A DNA stretch of 64,000 nucleotides from Nonomuraea candida (GCF_000725485.1 NZ_JOAG01000042.1:1-64000); one strand, 5' to 3'. Positions 8,250 to 16,320 are shown, numbered from the stretch's first letter. Notes: generated by a model not told the origin, from the letters alone. Translations and numbers: made by a program.

Positions 8250-8263
8250 AGCAAGCGCTTGGT
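8250..8263. promoter_or_regulatory. KstR2 operator (exact match)
   Basis: AGCAAGCGCTTGGT fits AnCAAGnnCTTGnT at every fixed position. It shares the extended context AGCAAGCGCTTGGTAT with the sites at 24971 and 55556 (the latter on the opposite strand). Confidence 0.8.
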
Positions 8264-8299
8264 ATGATAGCGCCAGTCGGTGGACGAGGAGGCGGACCC

Positions 8300-8920
8300 A
8301 TGAGCACACACACCGCCCGGCTGATCGCGCCGGACGGCTGTCGCGGCCTTCCGACGCCCCATCAGCGCAGGATTCGCAACGGAGCCGCCATGCCGACGGG
8401 GCACTCCCACCACGGCCAGGACGGGCAGAACGGCCAGCTCGACAGCCGCCGCTTCCGGCAGGTGCTGGGCAGGTTCGCGACCGGCGTGGTGGCGATCACC
8501 GCTCTCGACCCCGTGGACGGCCGGCCCTGCGGCCTGGCCGCCAACTCCTTCACCTCGGTCTCGCTCGACCCGCCCCTGGTCGCCTTCTGCGTGGCCTACA
8601 CCAGCACGAGCTGGCCCCGGCTGCGCGGCGCCAAGACGCTGACCGTGAACGTGCTGGCCGAGCACCAGCAGGCGGTCTGCGCGCAACTGGCGACCAAGGG
8701 CGGCGACAAGTTCGCGGGCCTGTCGTGGACGGTCTCCCCCGGCGGCAGCCCGGTGCTCGAAGGGGCGCTGGCCTGGCTCGACTGCGCGGTCGAGGCCGAG
8801 CACCCGGCCGGCGACCACATGATCGTGGTGGCCCGGGTGCTGCAGCTCGACACGTACGCCGAGGGCGGCCCGCTGGTGTTCTTCCAGGGCGGCTACGGGG
8901 GGTTCGTTGAGCCTGCGTGA
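8300..8920 (+). CDS. Flavin reductase domain protein (HsaB-like)
   Basis: A flavin-reductase-type protein of about 206 residues. The conserved core begins at FRQVLGRFATGVVAIT and continues with ANSFTSVSLDPPLVAFCVA and VNVLAEHQQAVCAQLA, as in HpaC/HsaB proteins that reduce FMN or FAD with NAD(P)H for a partner monooxygenase. The ATG at 8300 is chosen because GAGGAGG lies 7 nt upstream; an ATG at 8264 overlaps the operator region and has no ribosome binding site. The family core starts only about 45 residues in, so an internal start (ATG near 8390) is also possible. It is the first gene of an operon with fadE30 and ipdF, under a KstR2 site. No partner monooxygenase is in the window, so its precise role in the pathway is open. 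Confidence 0.75.
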   Translation: MSTHTARLIAPDGCRGLPTPHQRRIRNGAAMPTGHSHHGQDGQNGQLDSRRFRQVLGRFATGVVAITALDPVDGRPCGLAANSFTSVSLDPPLVAFCVAYTSTSWPRLRGAKTLTVNVLAEHQQAVCAQLATKGGDKFAGLSWTVSPGGSPVLEGALAWLDCAVEAEHPAGDHMIVVARVLQLDTYAEGGPLVFFQGGYGGFVEPA

Positions 8921-10031
8921 GCAGGCGCGGGCCTGGCTGGAGGAGAGCCTGCGCGGCGAGTTCGCCGGCGCCAGGGGCCTGGGCGGCCCCGGGCGCGAGC
9001 ACGAGGGGCAGGAGCTGCGCCTGGCGTGGGAGCGCCACCTCGGCAAGCACGGCTGGACTTGTCTGGCCTGGCCCGAGCGGTACGGCGGCCGCGCCGCCTC
9101 CCTGGAGGACCAGGTCGCCTTCCACGAGGAGTACGCCAGGGCCGACGCCCCCGCCCGGGTCGGCCACATCGGCGAGGGCCTCCTCGGCCCGACCCTCCTG
9201 GAGTTCGGCACCGAGGAGCAGAAGGAGCGCTTCCTGCCGCCGATCCGGCGCGGCGAGGAGCTGTGGTGCCAGGGCTACTCCGAGCCGGAGGCCGGGTCCG
9301 ACCTGGCGAACGTGCGCACCAGGGCGCGGCTCGAAGGGGACACCTGGGTGATCACCGGCCAGAAGGTGTGGACGTCGCTGGCCCACCTGGCCGACTGGTG
9401 CTTCGTGTTGTGCCGTACCGAGGAGGGCTCGACGCGGCATCGCGGGCTGTCGTACCTGCTGGTGCCCATGCGCGCGCCGGGCGTGGAGGTGCGGCCGATC
9501 GTGCAGCTCACCGGCACCTCCGAGTTCAACGAGGTGTTCTTCGACGGCGCGCGCACGGCGGCGGGCAACATCGTCGGGGCACCCGGCGACGGCTGGCGGG
9601 TGGCCATGGCCACGCTGGGCCACGAGCGCGGCGCGTCCACGCTGGGGCAGCAGATCGGGTTCAGACGGGAGCTGGACGCGGTCATCGACCTGGCCGGGCG
9701 GACCGGCGCGGCCGAGGACCCGGTGCTGCGCGACCTGCTGGTGCGGTCGTGGCTGGAGCTGGAGGTCATGCGGCGCAACGCGCTGCGCATGCTGCGGGCG
9801 GGGCCCGGGCCGGAGGCGTCGATCGCCAAGCTGTACTGGTCGGAGTGGCACCGCCGGCTGGGCGAGCTGGCGCAGGCCGTGCAGGGCAGGGCCGGGCTGG
9901 TCGCGGGCGACGGCGGGCTCGGGCCGTTGCAGCGGCTCTACCTGTTCAGCCGGGCCGACACGATCTACGCCGGCTCCAGCGAGATCCAGCGCAACATCAT
10001 CGCCGAGCGCACCCTGGGCCTGCCCCGCTGA
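8907..10031 (+). CDS. fadE30: Acyl-CoA dehydrogenase, FadE30/IpdE1-like
   Basis: A 374-residue FAD-dependent acyl-CoA dehydrogenase. Typical segments are YSEPEAGSDLANVRT, VITGQKVWTSLAHLADW, and the C-terminal YAGSSEIQRNIIAERTLGLP. It starts at TTG 8907, overlapping the end of the flavin reductase gene by 14 nt, which suggests translational coupling; GGGGGG lies just upstream. In M. tuberculosis fadE30 is directly followed by the ipdF SDR (Rv3560c-Rv3559c), the same pair as here, and FadE30 dehydrogenates a CoA ester of the C/D-ring intermediate HIP during cholesterol degradation. The assignment rests on family features, gene order and the KstR2 operator; other FadE subtypes cannot be excluded from sequence alone. 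Confidence 0.75.
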   Translation: MSLREQARAWLEESLRGEFAGARGLGGPGREHEGQELRLAWERHLGKHGWTCLAWPERYGGRAASLEDQVAFHEEYARADAPARVGHIGEGLLGPTLLEFGTEEQKERFLPPIRRGEELWCQGYSEPEAGSDLANVRTRARLEGDTWVITGQKVWTSLAHLADWCFVLCRTEEGSTRHRGLSYLLVPMRAPGVEVRPIVQLTGTSEFNEVFFDGARTAAGNIVGAPGDGWRVAMATLGHERGASTLGQQIGFRRELDAVIDLAGRTGAAEDPVLRDLLVRSWLELEVMRRNALRMLRAGPGPEASIAKLYWSEWHRRLGELAQAVQGRAGLVAGDGGLGPLQRLYLFSRADTIYAGSSEIQRNIIAERTLGLPR

Positions 10032-10141
10032 CGGGATCGGCCCCTGACAGGTCGTCCCCCCTGACAGGTCAGCCCCGCTGACCGGATCACCCCCCCTGAC
10101 AGGTCGGCCCGCCGGTGGGACCATCCCCCTGACAGGTCGTC
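10023..10141 (+). repeat. Tandem repeat starting at the fadE30 stop codon
   Basis: CCCCTGACAGGTC occurs at 10041, 10058, 10093 and 10126, with degenerate copies between (CCCCGCTGACCGGATC near 10073), giving a period of about 17 nt. The first degenerate copy, CCCCGCTGACGGGATC at 10024, contains the fadE30 TGA stop. The array fills the space to ipdF. Confidence 0.75.
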
Positions 10142-10161
10142 CCCGTTGATTGGAGCAGCCC

Positions 10162-10935
10162 ATGTCACCGCCCTATCCGAAGGCGCACGGCCTGCTGGAC
10201 GGCAAGGTCACGCTGGTGACCGCCGCCGCCGGCGCGGGCATCGGCTACGCCACGGCCAGGCGCTGCGCCGAGGAGGGGGCCACGATCGTGCTCTCGGATC
10301 GGCACGAGCGCCGCCTGGCCGCCGCCGCCGAGTCGCTGACCGAGCTCACCGGCGTCAAGCCGCTGGCCGTCCCGTGCGACGTCACCTCCGAGCCGCAGGT
10401 GCGGGCGCTGTTCGACGCGGTGGCCGAGGCGCACGGGCGGCTGGACGTGGTGGTCAACAACGCCGGGCTCGGCGGCACGGCGCCGCTGGCCGAGATGACC
10501 GACGAGCAGTGGCACGCCGTCATCGACGTCACCCTGAACGGCACCATGCGCTGCACCAGGGCCGCGCTCCGCCAGATGACGGCCCAGGGCTCCGGCGTCA
10601 TCGTCAACAACGCCTCCGTCGTCGGCTGGCGGGCGCAGCGGGGGCAGGCGCACTACGCGGCGGCCAAGGCCGGGGTGATGGCGCTGACCAGGTGCGTGGC
10701 GGTGGAGGCCGCCGAGCACGGCGTCCGGGTCAACGCCGTGGCGCCGTCGCTGGCCGTGCACCCGTTCCTGGCGAAGGTGACCAGCGAGGAACTGCTGGCG
10801 GAGCTGGCGGCCAAGGAGGCGTTCGGGCGTTCGGCGGAGCCGTGGGAGGTGGCGAACGTCATCGTCTTCCTGGCCAGCGACTATGCCTCGTACATGACGG
10901 GTGAGGTGGTGTCGGTCTCCTCGCAGCACCCCTGA
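10162..10935 (+). CDS. ipdF: Short-chain dehydrogenase, IpdF-like
   Basis: A 257-residue SDR. The nucleotide-binding loop is of the form TAAAGAGIGYATARR rather than the usual TGGxxGIG, followed by VVNNAGLGG, the catalytic Ser region NNASVVGWRAQ and YAAAK (Tyr and Lys). The TAAAGxGIG start is shared with M. tuberculosis Rv3559c (IpdF), which oxidises a hydroxyl on the HIP-derived CoA ester; the upstream fadE30 gene matches the same synteny. ATG 10162 is preferred over TTG 10150 because GGAG lies 7 nt upstream. It is the last gene of the KstR2-controlled operon that begins at 8300. Confidence 0.75.
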   Translation: MSPPYPKAHGLLDGKVTLVTAAAGAGIGYATARRCAEEGATIVLSDRHERRLAAAAESLTELTGVKPLAVPCDVTSEPQVRALFDAVAEAHGRLDVVVNNAGLGGTAPLAEMTDEQWHAVIDVTLNGTMRCTRAALRQMTAQGSGVIVNNASVVGWRAQRGQAHYAAAKAGVMALTRCVAVEAAEHGVRVNAVAPSLAVHPFLAKVTSEELLAELAAKEAFGRSAEPWEVANVIVFLASDYASYMTGEVVSVSSQHP

Positions 10936-10937
10936 CG

Positions 10938-10958
10938 ATATCCTGTGAGACAGGATAT
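10938..10958. promoter_or_regulatory. Palindromic operator in front of the PadR gene
   Basis: A perfect inverted repeat, ATATCCTGT-GAG-ACAGGATAT, lies 9 nt before the GTG of the PadR gene. PadR proteins commonly repress their own operon, so this is a good candidate for autoregulation. Confidence 0.65.
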
Positions 10959-10967
10959 GGTGGGCTG

Positions 10968-11297
10968 GTGAATATCACGGAGCCCATGTTCCTGGCGCTG
11001 ACCGCGCTGGTGGACGAGCCCCGGCACGGCTACGGGATCGTCCAGGAGGTCGATCGGCTGTCCGGGGGGCGCGTCCAGCTCAAGATCGGCACGCTCTACG
11101 GCGTGCTGGACCGGCTCTCGGCGGCCGGGCTGGTGGTGCTGGACCGGGAGGAGGCCCAGCGGGGGCGGCTGCGCCGCTACTACCGGCTGACCGACGACGG
11201 CGCCGAGGCGCTGCGCGCGGAGGCCGCCCGGCTGGCCGCCACCGCCGCCACCGCCACGGCCCGCCTGCGCGCCAGGACGGCCGGTGGCGCCGCATGA
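10968..11297 (+). CDS. PadR-family transcriptional regulator
   Basis: A 109-residue winged-helix repressor. The family pattern is clear: FLALTALVDEPRHGYGIVQEVDRLSGGRVQLKIGTLYGVLDRL, then GLVVLDREEAQRGRLRRYYRLTDDG. This is the PadR N-terminal domain without a long C-terminal helix domain, as in the PadR-s2 subfamily. It overlaps the next gene by 4 nt (ATGA), so the two are translationally coupled and likely act together, with the membrane protein either regulated by it or sensing for it. A perfect palindrome sits directly upstream. Confidence 0.9.
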   Translation: MNITEPMFLALTALVDEPRHGYGIVQEVDRLSGGRVQLKIGTLYGVLDRLSAAGLVVLDREEAQRGRLRRYYRLTDDGAEALRAEAARLAATAATATARLRARTAGGAA

Positions 11298-12391
11298 CCT
11301 CCCGGCGAGACGACGGGACAAGCCGCCCTCGGGAAGACGACCTGACGGGCCGCCCTGGCCCGCGAGAGACAAGCCGCCCGGCCTCTCGGGAAGAGGCGGG
11401 GCCGGTGAGCCTGCTCGAACGGCGCTACCGGTCCGTGCTGCGCCTGCTGCCCGCCTCCTACCGCGCCGAGCGCGAGGAGGAGATGGTGGACGCGTTCATG
11501 GAGCTGTCCGGCGACGTGCCCGACGAGGAGGGGCCGCGGCCCCGCTGGGGCGAGGTGGCCGGCGTGCTGGCCCTGTCCGTGCGGGTGCGTCTCGGCGGCG
11601 CGGGAGCCTCCTCCCCCTACGTCGCCGTCGGTGCGGCGGTCCGGCTCCTGGCGCTGCTCGGGCTGGCCACGCAGGCCGCCTTCGCGCTGGCCGGCCTGAT
11701 CCAGACGCTCCCGTCCGGCCTCCATCCCGTCCTGGCGGGAGAGCCGGGGTCGGCGCAGAGGCTGGCGGCCATCGCCGGCCTGGGGGCCGGCGCCTGCGCG
11801 GTCGCCGCCGTCGTGGCGCTCCTGCGCGGCCACGTCCCGGCGGCGAAGCTCCTGGCCGTGGCCGGCGTCGCGCCCGCCGCCGCCTCCTTCGTGCCGACCT
11901 GGCAGGCCGGCGCGGGGGCGCTGCAGAACGTGGCCCACCTCGTCTTCGCGGTCGTCCCGGTGCTCGCGCTCCTCGTGGGCTACCACGGCGACGTGACGCC
12001 GCGGCGGCACCGGTGGGCGCTCGTCCTGCCGCCGCTCGCCGCGGGCGCGGCGGTGCTGGTGACGCCCACGCTGCTGTACGCGGCGACGCCGGCCAGCCCG
12101 TCGTGGTTGTTCCTGTGGGTCCATCTGGGCTCGGTCATCCCTGTGTGGGCGGTGGCCGCGCTGGCCGTCCTGGCCCGCCGGAGCGGCCCGGCCCCGGCGC
12201 TGGCCCTGTCGGCCGCCGGGCTGCTCCTGCTGATGACCCGGCTGCCCGAGCTCCGCTCGCTGCCCGAGGCGACGCTGCGGGCGATGGCGGTCGCGCAGTG
12301 CGCGCTGCTCGCGACGCTGACCGTCGCGCTCGCCGTGGCGGGAGCCCGCGCCCTGGCGAAGGCACGTCCCCTGCCCGCCGCACGGCCATGA
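11294..12391 (+). CDS. PadR-associated multi-pass membrane protein
   Basis: Up to 365 residues. A helical cytoplasmic segment (LERRYRSVLRLLPASYRAEREEEMVDAFMELSG) resembles the HAAS-type signalling domain found in proteins encoded next to PadR regulators, and is followed by about eight hydrophobic segments (for example LLALLGLATQAAFALAGLI and VFAVVPVLALLVGYH). The ATG at 11294 overlaps the PadR stop codon; the first 37 codons are low-complexity and repetitive, so the GTG at 11405, just before MSLLERRYR, may be the true or ancestral start. The function is unknown; a role as membrane sensor or transporter subunit is inferred from the pairing only. A 26-bp sequence of its 3' end is repeated after the stop. 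Confidence 0.7.
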   Translation: MTSRRDDGTSRPREDDLTGRPGPRETSRPASREEAGPVSLLERRYRSVLRLLPASYRAEREEEMVDAFMELSGDVPDEEGPRPRWGEVAGVLALSVRVRLGGAGASSPYVAVGAAVRLLALLGLATQAAFALAGLIQTLPSGLHPVLAGEPGSAQRLAAIAGLGAGACAVAAVVALLRGHVPAAKLLAVAGVAPAAASFVPTWQAGAGALQNVAHLVFAVVPVLALLVGYHGDVTPRRHRWALVLPPLAAGAAVLVTPTLLYAATPASPSWLFLWVHLGSVIPVWAVAALAVLARRSGPAPALALSAAGLLLLMTRLPELRSLPEATLRAMAVAQCALLATLTVALAVAGARALAKARPLPAARP

Positions 12392-12430
12392 CCCCGCGCC
12401 GCGAGCGAAGGCACGTCCCCTGCCCGCCGC
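12356..12430 (+). repeat. 26-bp direct repeat spanning the 3' end of the membrane protein gene
   Basis: GCGAAGGCACGTCCCCTGCC... (26 identical bases) occurs at 12356-12381, inside the last codons, and at 12405-12430, after the stop codon. The 49-nt unit therefore includes the TGA stop, as if the gene's 3' end had been duplicated in tandem. Confidence 0.8.
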
Positions 12431-12515
12431 TCCGGGACCGCCTGCCGCCCTGACTCGTGGCGTCAGGGAAAGATCGGGCTAGGCGGCAAGGGGATCGGGC
12501 TCTAGGGTCCGGAAC

Positions 12516-13811
12516 ATGGGCACACGCTCCTCCTTCCTGCTCGACGTCCTCATGACGGAGTTCGGCGAGTCGATCAAGCAAGACCCCGCCGCCTTCAGGC
12601 GGAAGTTCCGGAAGATGGCGGCCTCGCCGTTCGCCTTCTACCGCGGCAGCGCCTGCCTGTTCTACGCGGACATGGCGGGCGCGTACGCCGACGAGTCCTA
12701 CCTCGACGGGCCGACCGGCAGGGTGTGGATCCACGGCGACCTGCACGCGGAGAACTTCGGCACCTACATGAACGCCTCCGGCGTGCTGGTGTTCAACGTC
12801 AACGACTTCGACGAGGCGTACGTGGGGCCCTACGTCTGGGACCTGAAGCGGTTCGCGGCCAGCGTGGCGCTGATCGGGTACGCCAAGGCCCTGTCCGACG
12901 ACTCGATCAGCGTGCTCGTGACCGACTTCGCCGGGGCGTACCTGGTGGAGCTGGGCGCGATCGCGGCGGGCGGGGACGACGCGATCGGCGCGCTCACGCT
13001 GGAGACCACCGGCGGCGTGCTGCACCGGGTGCTGCAGCGCGCCCGGCTGAGCACCCGGGTGGCGCTGCTGGACGTCGAGACCGTGATCGACGACTACGAC
13101 CGGCGCTTCGCGCTCACGGAGGGGCGCGAGCCGGTGGACGAGCCGACCAGGCGGGCCGTGCTGGAGGCGTTCGAGGACTATCTGGCCACGCTGCCCGCGA
13201 CCGTCAACCCGGTCGAGCACGTGATCAAGGACGTGGCGCTGCGCAAGGGCGTGGGCATCGGGTCGGCGGGGCTGCCGTCGTACAACCTGCTGCTCGAAGG
13301 GCGTTCGCAGGCGCTGGAGAACGACGTCATCCTCTACATGAAGCAGGCGGCGGCGCCGGCGGTGGCCCGCCACGTCACCGACGAGCGGGTGGTTTCTTAT
13401 TTCCTGCACCAGGGGCATCGCACGGCCGAGTCGCAGCGGGCGCTGCAGGCCTACGCCGATCCGTGGCTGGGCTACACGACGCTGCACGGGGTGGGGCAGC
13501 TCGTGGCGGAGGTGTCGCCGTACTCGGCGGACCTGGACTGGGACGACGTCAACGAGCCGGACGAGCTGCGCTCGATCATCCAGGACCTGGGGCGGGCGGT
13601 GGCGCGCATGCACGCGGTGGCCGACGACGAGTCCAGCCACGACCTGGTGGACTTCTCGACGGAGGAGGCGATCACGGCGGTGATCGGCGACGACCGGTCG
13701 GGGTTCGTCGCGATGCTGGTGGACTTCGCCCACCGGTACGGCGCGCAGGCCCGCGAGGATCACCGGCGGTTCGTGGACCTGTTCCGCAACGGCCGGCTTC
13801 CCGGGATCTGA
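12516..13811 (+). CDS. DUF2252 family protein (kinase-like fold)
   Basis: A 431-residue member of DUF2252, a family distantly related to aminoglycoside and choline kinases. The kinase-like motifs are visible: HGDLHAENFG near residue 75 (catalytic loop) and FNVNDFDEAYVGPYVWDLKRFAAS near residue 97 (metal-binding Asp region). Other typical parts are PFAFYRGSACLFYADMA near the N-terminus and VGIGSAGLPSYNLLLEG in the middle. No biochemical function has been firmly assigned to the family to my knowledge. TAGGGT lies 7 nt before the ATG without a Shine-Dalgarno sequence, which suggests a leaderless mRNA. Confidence 0.85.
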   Translation: MGTRSSFLLDVLMTEFGESIKQDPAAFRRKFRKMAASPFAFYRGSACLFYADMAGAYADESYLDGPTGRVWIHGDLHAENFGTYMNASGVLVFNVNDFDEAYVGPYVWDLKRFAASVALIGYAKALSDDSISVLVTDFAGAYLVELGAIAAGGDDAIGALTLETTGGVLHRVLQRARLSTRVALLDVETVIDDYDRRFALTEGREPVDEPTRRAVLEAFEDYLATLPATVNPVEHVIKDVALRKGVGIGSAGLPSYNLLLEGRSQALENDVILYMKQAAAPAVARHVTDERVVSYFLHQGHRTAESQRALQAYADPWLGYTTLHGVGQLVAEVSPYSADLDWDDVNEPDELRSIIQDLGRAVARMHAVADDESSHDLVDFSTEEAITAVIGDDRSGFVAMLVDFAHRYGAQAREDHRRFVDLFRNGRLPGI

Positions 13812-13820
13812 ACGATGGCG

Positions 13821-13834
13821 ACCGACCAGTCGGT
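13821..13834. promoter_or_regulatory. TetR-type palindrome upstream of an SDR gene
   Basis: ACCGAC-CA-GTCGGT is a short inverted repeat of the kind bound by TetR-family regulators. It lies 19 nt before the ATG of the SDR at 13853. The regulator is not encoded next to it. Confidence 0.5.
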
Positions 13835-13852
13835 ATGGCATGCTTCCAGAAC

Positions 13853-14599
13853 ATGACTCTGTTCTCAGTGGAAGGCAAGACCGTCGTCGTCACCGGCGGC
13901 TCGCGCGGCATCGGCCGCATGATCGCCGCCGGGTTCGTGGAGGCGGGGGCGAGCGTCTACATCTCCGCCCGCAAGACGGCCGAGGTGGAGAAGACGGCCG
14001 CCGAGCTCGGCTGCGTCGCCGTGCCGGCCGACCTGTCCACGCCGGAGGGCCTGGAGCGGCTGGTCTCGGCCGTGGACGGGCCGCTGCACGTGCTGGTGAA
14101 CAACGCGGGGGCGACCTGGGGCGCCCCCTTGGAGGAATATCCCGAGCACGCCTTCGACAAGCTCTGGAACATCAACGTCAAGGGCGTGTTCTACCTGACC
14201 CAGCGCTTCCTGCCCAAGCTGCGCGAGGCGGCCGGCGCCGACGACCCGGCCCGGGTGATCAACGTGGGCTCGATCGACGGCATCAAGGTGCCCGCGCTGG
14301 AGAGCTTCGCCTACTCCTCGACGAAGTCGGCGGTGCACATGCTGACCCGGCACCTGGCCAAGCGCCTGGCCAAGGAGCACATCACGGTCAACGCGATCGC
14401 CCCCGGGCCGTTCGACTCCAAGATGATGGCCTTCGCGCTCGACGATCCCGCCACGCGCGAGGCCATCGCCACCAGCGTGCCCCTGGGCCGCATCGGCAGG
14501 CCGGAGGACATGGCGGGGGCGGCCATCTACCTGGCCTCGCGGGCGGGGGCGTACCTCACCGGCACGGTCATCCCGGTGGACGGCGGGATCTCCTGCTGA
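13853..14599 (+). CDS. SDR-family oxidoreductase (RhlG/FabG-like)
   Basis: A 248-residue NAD(P)H-dependent short-chain dehydrogenase. Motifs: TGGSRGIG (cofactor loop), NNAGATWG, Ser in NVGSIDGIK, YSSTK (Tyr-xxx-Lys), and IAPGPFDSKM after the active site. The overall pattern (EGKTVVVTGGSRGIGRMIA...AGASVYISARK) is that of the RhlG group of 3-oxoacyl reductases, which act on acyl-ACP or acyl-CoA. It is preceded by a TetR-type palindrome and is convergent with the ATP-grasp gene; both stop codons lie within one short hairpin. The substrate is not known. Confidence 0.85.
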   Translation: MTLFSVEGKTVVVTGGSRGIGRMIAAGFVEAGASVYISARKTAEVEKTAAELGCVAVPADLSTPEGLERLVSAVDGPLHVLVNNAGATWGAPLEEYPEHAFDKLWNINVKGVFYLTQRFLPKLREAAGADDPARVINVGSIDGIKVPALESFAYSSTKSAVHMLTRHLAKRLAKEHITVNAIAPGPFDSKMMAFALDDPATREAIATSVPLGRIGRPEDMAGAAIYLASRAGAYLTGTVIPVDGGISC

Positions 14600-14616
14600 T
14601 CGCGCGGGCCGATCAG
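14596..14616. terminator. Shared hairpin holding both convergent stop codons
   Basis: CTGATCG (14596-14602) pairs with CGATCAG (14610-14616) across a 7-nt GC-rich loop. The TGA of the SDR gene and the TGA of the opposing ATP-grasp gene both lie in the stem, so it may act as a compact bidirectional terminator. Confidence 0.4.
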
Positions 14617-15425
14617 AGCAGCTCGCGCAGCGCGGCGGCGAAGTTCGCCGCCGCCGACGGGTCGTAGCCCAGGAAGAGGTAGGGCTCGGTCAGCTCCAGC
14701 TCGATGACCGCGGGCGCGCCGCCGGGCAGCCGGACCAGGTCGACCCTGGCATAGAGAAGGTCATGGGGTACGGCGGCGAGCACCTTCTCGGCCAGCTCGA
14801 CCTGGTCCGGGGCCGGGGTGCGGAGCTGGGCCCGCGCGTTGTCGTCCACGCCCATGCCCGGGACGAGCATGGGGGTGCGCCGGACGGCGTGGCTGAGGCG
14901 GCCGTTGAAGTACAGCAGCGAGGTCTCGCCCTCCGACTCGACCATGTCGAGATACGGCTGCACCATCGGCGTGCGCCCCGTGGCCTCCAGCGCGGCGGCC
15001 AGCGCCGCGGCCTCCCCGCGGTCGGCGGTCCTCGTCGTGTCGCGGGCGCCGCCGGAGACGGACGGCTTGACGACGTATTCGGGCCAGTCCGGCAGGTCGC
15101 GCGACGACCAGTGCGTCGGCACGGTCGGCACGCCCAGGTCTCGCAGGTAGGTCTTGTCGGTGTTGGCCTCGATCACGGTGTACGGGTTGAGCAGCCGCGT
15201 GACCGACTCCACCCCGCGCGCCCAGGCCAGGAACTCCTCCCGGCGCAGGATGTAGTCCCAGACGGACCGGACCACCACGGCGTCATAGCCGCTCCAGTCG
15301 ACCGCCGGATCGTCCCAGCGCTCGACGCGCCCCTCGATGCCCGCCGCCCGCCAGGCGGCCAGCACCGGCTCGCGCTCGTCGTCGCCGTCAAAATCGGCAT
15401 ATGTCGCATAAGCACAGGTAGTCAC
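14613..15425 (-). CDS. ATP-grasp domain protein
   Basis: A 270-residue protein with the layout of a small ATP-grasp enzyme: N-terminal domain (DAVVVRSVWDYILRREEFLAWA), central ATP-binding part (NTDKTYLRDLGVPTVPTHW, then WPEYVVKPSVSGGARDT), and C-terminal metal-binding end (YARVDLVRLPGGAPAVIELELTEPYLFLG). ATP-grasp enzymes form amide or thioester bonds by way of acyl-phosphate; glutathione-synthase-like members of this size are common in actinomycetes, but their substrates are mostly unknown. The start is GTG 15425. It stands alone, convergent with the SDR gene. Confidence 0.8.
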   Translation of the reverse strand: MTTCAYATYADFDGDDEREPVLAAWRAAGIEGRVERWDDPAVDWSGYDAVVVRSVWDYILRREEFLAWARGVESVTRLLNPYTVIEANTDKTYLRDLGVPTVPTHWSSRDLPDWPEYVVKPSVSGGARDTTRTADRGEAAALAAALEATGRTPMVQPYLDMVESEGETSLLYFNGRLSHAVRRTPMLVPGMGVDDNARAQLRTPAPDQVELAEKVLAAVPHDLLYARVDLVRLPGGAPAVIELELTEPYLFLGYDPSAAANFAAALRELL

Positions 15426-15445
15426 GCATGGATGCTAATACGCCG

Positions 15446-15473
15446 CGAGCCGGGCCATATCCGGCCCGGCTCG
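15446..15473 (-). terminator. Terminator after the small secreted protein pair
   Basis: An 11-bp perfect stem (CGAGCCGGGCC at 15446-15456, GGCCCGGCTCG at 15463-15473) with a 6-nt loop lies 85 nt downstream of the last small secreted protein gene and 20 nt upstream of the ATP-grasp start. Confidence 0.6.
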
Positions 15474-15558
15474 CTCGTATCAGGCGCACCACGATTCGGC
15501 GGTCCGCGACGCGCCCGCCCGGCCGGACGTCTGCCTCCGGCCGGCCCTCACCGCCCGA

Positions 15559-15816
15559 TCAGTCGTTCAGGTCGTCGGTGACGATGTCGCTGCCGTTGCT
15601 GGCGGTCAGGGCGATGCCGTTGACGTTGTTGACGCTGGTCGCCCCGCGCCCGCTGGCGTTGTCGTTGACGACGTTGCCGAAGTTGTTGCCCGACTGCGAC
15701 GAGTTGCGGTTGTCGCTGGAGTTGCCGGCGTTGGTGTCGGCGTGGGCGGGGGCCGACAGCAGGGTCACGCCGGCCGCCGCGGCGACGGCGGCCGCCGCGC
15801 AGAGCTTCTTCATCAT
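15559..15816 (-). CDS. Small secreted Asn/Ser-rich protein (paralogue 1)
   Basis: An 85-residue precursor with a clear signal peptide (MMKKLCAAAAVAAAAGVTLL, cleavage after APAHA), leaving a mature chain of about 58 residues that is rich in Asn, Ser and Gly. Its centre, SSQSGNNFGNVVNDN, followed by SVNNVNGIALTAS, is shared with the next gene, so the two are tandem paralogues. No Cys, no membrane anchor. I do not recognise a named family; the even spacing of Asn suggests a surface or matrix peptide, but this is only inference. AAAGGA lies about 10 nt before the ATG. It is the downstream partner of a two-gene unit that ends at the hairpin 15446-15473. Confidence 0.75.
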   Translation of the reverse strand: MMKKLCAAAAVAAAAGVTLLSAPAHADTNAGNSSDNRNSSQSGNNFGNVVNDNASGRGATSVNNVNGIALTASNGSDIVTDDLND

Positions 15817-15859
15817 GTCGGTGTCCTTTCAGAGTGCTCGTGGTCGGGACGTCAACCGG

Positions 15860-16147
15860 TCAGTCGAAGATGTACGTCACCGTGATCCCGCCGTAGGAGG
15901 CGGTCGGGGCGAAGCCGTTGACGTTGTTGACGTTGGTCGAGTGACCCTCACCGCGGTTGGCGTTGAGTACGTCACCGAAGTTGTTTCCCGACTGGGACGA
16001 ATCGCTGTTGCCGCTCCGGTTGGCGGCCCAACTGTCACCGGTGAACGGGCCGGCCCAGTCGTCATCAGCGTGAGCGGGAACCGCAAGTAGCGCACCGCCG
16101 ACGACCGCCGCCAGGACGACCATGGCGGCACACGCCTTTCTGATCAC
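15860..16147 (-). CDS. Small secreted Asn/Ser-rich protein (paralogue 2)
   Basis: A 95-residue precursor starting at GTG 16147, chosen because AAGGAG lies 5 nt upstream and the signal peptide begins there (IRKACAAMVVLAAVVGGALL, ending VPAHA). The longer upstream ORF is not needed. The mature part contains SSQSGNNFGDVLNANRGEG and VNNVNGFAPTASYG, closely parallel to the neighbouring 85-residue protein, then ends in TVTYIFD. About 45 nt separate the two genes. Function unknown. The shared motif and signal peptide argue that both are exported and that the pair arose by duplication. Confidence 0.75.
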   Translation of the reverse strand: MIRKACAAMVVLAAVVGGALLAVPAHADDDWAGPFTGDSWAANRSGNSDSSQSGNNFGDVLNANRGEGHSTNVNNVNGFAPTASYGGITVTYIFD

Positions 16148-16320
16148 TTGTGCTCCTTCGCCAGTGGGGAAGCCCCCGGGACAGCGGCCGCCGGGCCCTG
16201 GCGTGCCACCCTCCCCCTTTGACCTTCCTTGACCACAGCGGATCAAGGTCATGGCGAGCATATAACCTGCAGTGATCGTTCGGCGGCGAAGCGTGATCAG
16301 AATATTGTTCGACCCGAACC

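Noticed and set aside
12725..14599. A 624-codon frame joining the DUF2252 region to the SDR
   Set aside because: The first part is a shadow of the DUF2252 gene in another frame; the SDR starts at its own ATG 13853.
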